Assembly: GCA_903918555.1 (NCBI GenBank)
Contig: CAIXEV010000622.1
Span: forward strand, 1 to 6,178
Reading direction: 5' to 3'
Source: an uncultured bacterium
GTDB lineage: Bacteria > Planctomycetota > Phycisphaerae > Phycisphaerales > SM1A02
Length of the DNA stretch: 6,178 nucleotides
Under the pieces are notes generated by a model. That model made no database searches. It was not told where the DNA came from and worked only from the letters and a program-made list of their open reading frames with translations. Position numbers and translations under genes: made by a program. Shown here in pieces: positions 6,051-6,178 of this stretch. Every line of letters begins with the position of its first letter. The stretch's first letter is position 1.

Positions 6051-6178
6051 CTACCTCCGTTCGATCGAGAGCACCGTCACATCGTCGTCGAATGAATCGC
6101 CCGCATGCGCACGCAACGCCTCGACGATCTGCGCGACATCGTCCTTCGTGCCCGTCGAGCCCGCGAGCGTCGTCGCGA
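6051..6178 (-). CDS. Probable C-terminus of PP2C/SpoIIE-type phosphatase (5'-partial)
   Basis: Only the last 41 residues are in the window; the frame is open at the right edge. The tail reads KDDVAQIVEALRAHAG, then DSFDDDVTVLSIERR and the stop. A helix followed by an Asp-rich DDDVTVL strand is the usual ending of PP2C-like and SpoIIE-type serine/threonine phosphatases, where an Asp in this motif helps bind the catalytic metal ions. Such enzymes often act on anti-sigma-factor antagonists or in other signalling switches. The fragment is too short to tell a SpoIIE/RsbU-type regulator from another PP2C phosphatase. Its stop lies two bases before the lipoprotein start, so it is probably the upstream member of the same operon. 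Confidence 0.6.
   Translation of the reverse strand, partial: ATTLAGSTGTKDDVAQIVEALRAHAGDSFDDDVTVLSIERR
6054..6058 (-). promoter_or_regulatory. Ribosome binding site of the lipoprotein gene, inside the upstream gene's end
   Basis: GGAGG on the - strand, five bases before ATG 6048, is formed by the last two sense codons (CGG AGG) of the upstream phosphatase-like gene, whose TAG stop is at 6053-6051. Its near-ideal spacing fixes the start codon and implies that the two genes share a transcript. Confidence 0.7.

Overview
This is a GC-rich bacterial chromosomal window with very little non-coding space. The best clue to the host is the zinc-ribbon membrane protein. Its C-terminal CPACGY...CSECGG pattern is common in Planctomycetota, especially Phycisphaerae. 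Planctomycetota is therefore my working guess for the lineage; no rRNA or other marker is present to confirm it.

Layout: bases 1-677 (+ strand) hold the C-terminal nucleotide-binding domain of an ABC transporter whose membrane part lies to the left. Bases 678-885 lie between convergent genes and hold a weak hairpin and a small family of dispersed short repeats (unit CGACACGTGCCAGTC plus GGTGCC words). One repeat copy runs into the neighbouring gene and supplies its stop codon. Everything from 886 to the right edge is one - strand run. In transcription order it contains the tail of a probable PP2C/SpoIIE-type phosphatase (6178-6051), a lipoprotein with an alpha/beta-hydrolase fold (6048-4927), a ligase-associated DEXH-box helicase of the Lhr-Core type (4887-2395), a binuclear metallophosphoesterase of the PdeM/MPE type (2393-1716), and a six-helix membrane protein ending in a zinc ribbon (1719-886). 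Junctions are tight (2 nt, 38 nt, 1 nt, then a 4-nt GTGA overlap), so the genes probably form one operon whose promoter is outside the window.

The helicase and phosphoesterase are two of the four proteins of the known bacterial ligase-associated DNA damage response cluster (helicase, phosphoesterase, exonuclease, ATP-dependent ligase). The helicase would translocate on and unwind nucleic acid, and the phosphoesterase would incise single-stranded DNA. The exonuclease and ligase are not in this window. The pair is instead sandwiched between a phosphatase/lipoprotein pair and a translationally coupled membrane protein of unknown role. That unusual partnership and the repeat that ends a gene are the main points of interest. 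I see no clear evidence for a wholly new system.
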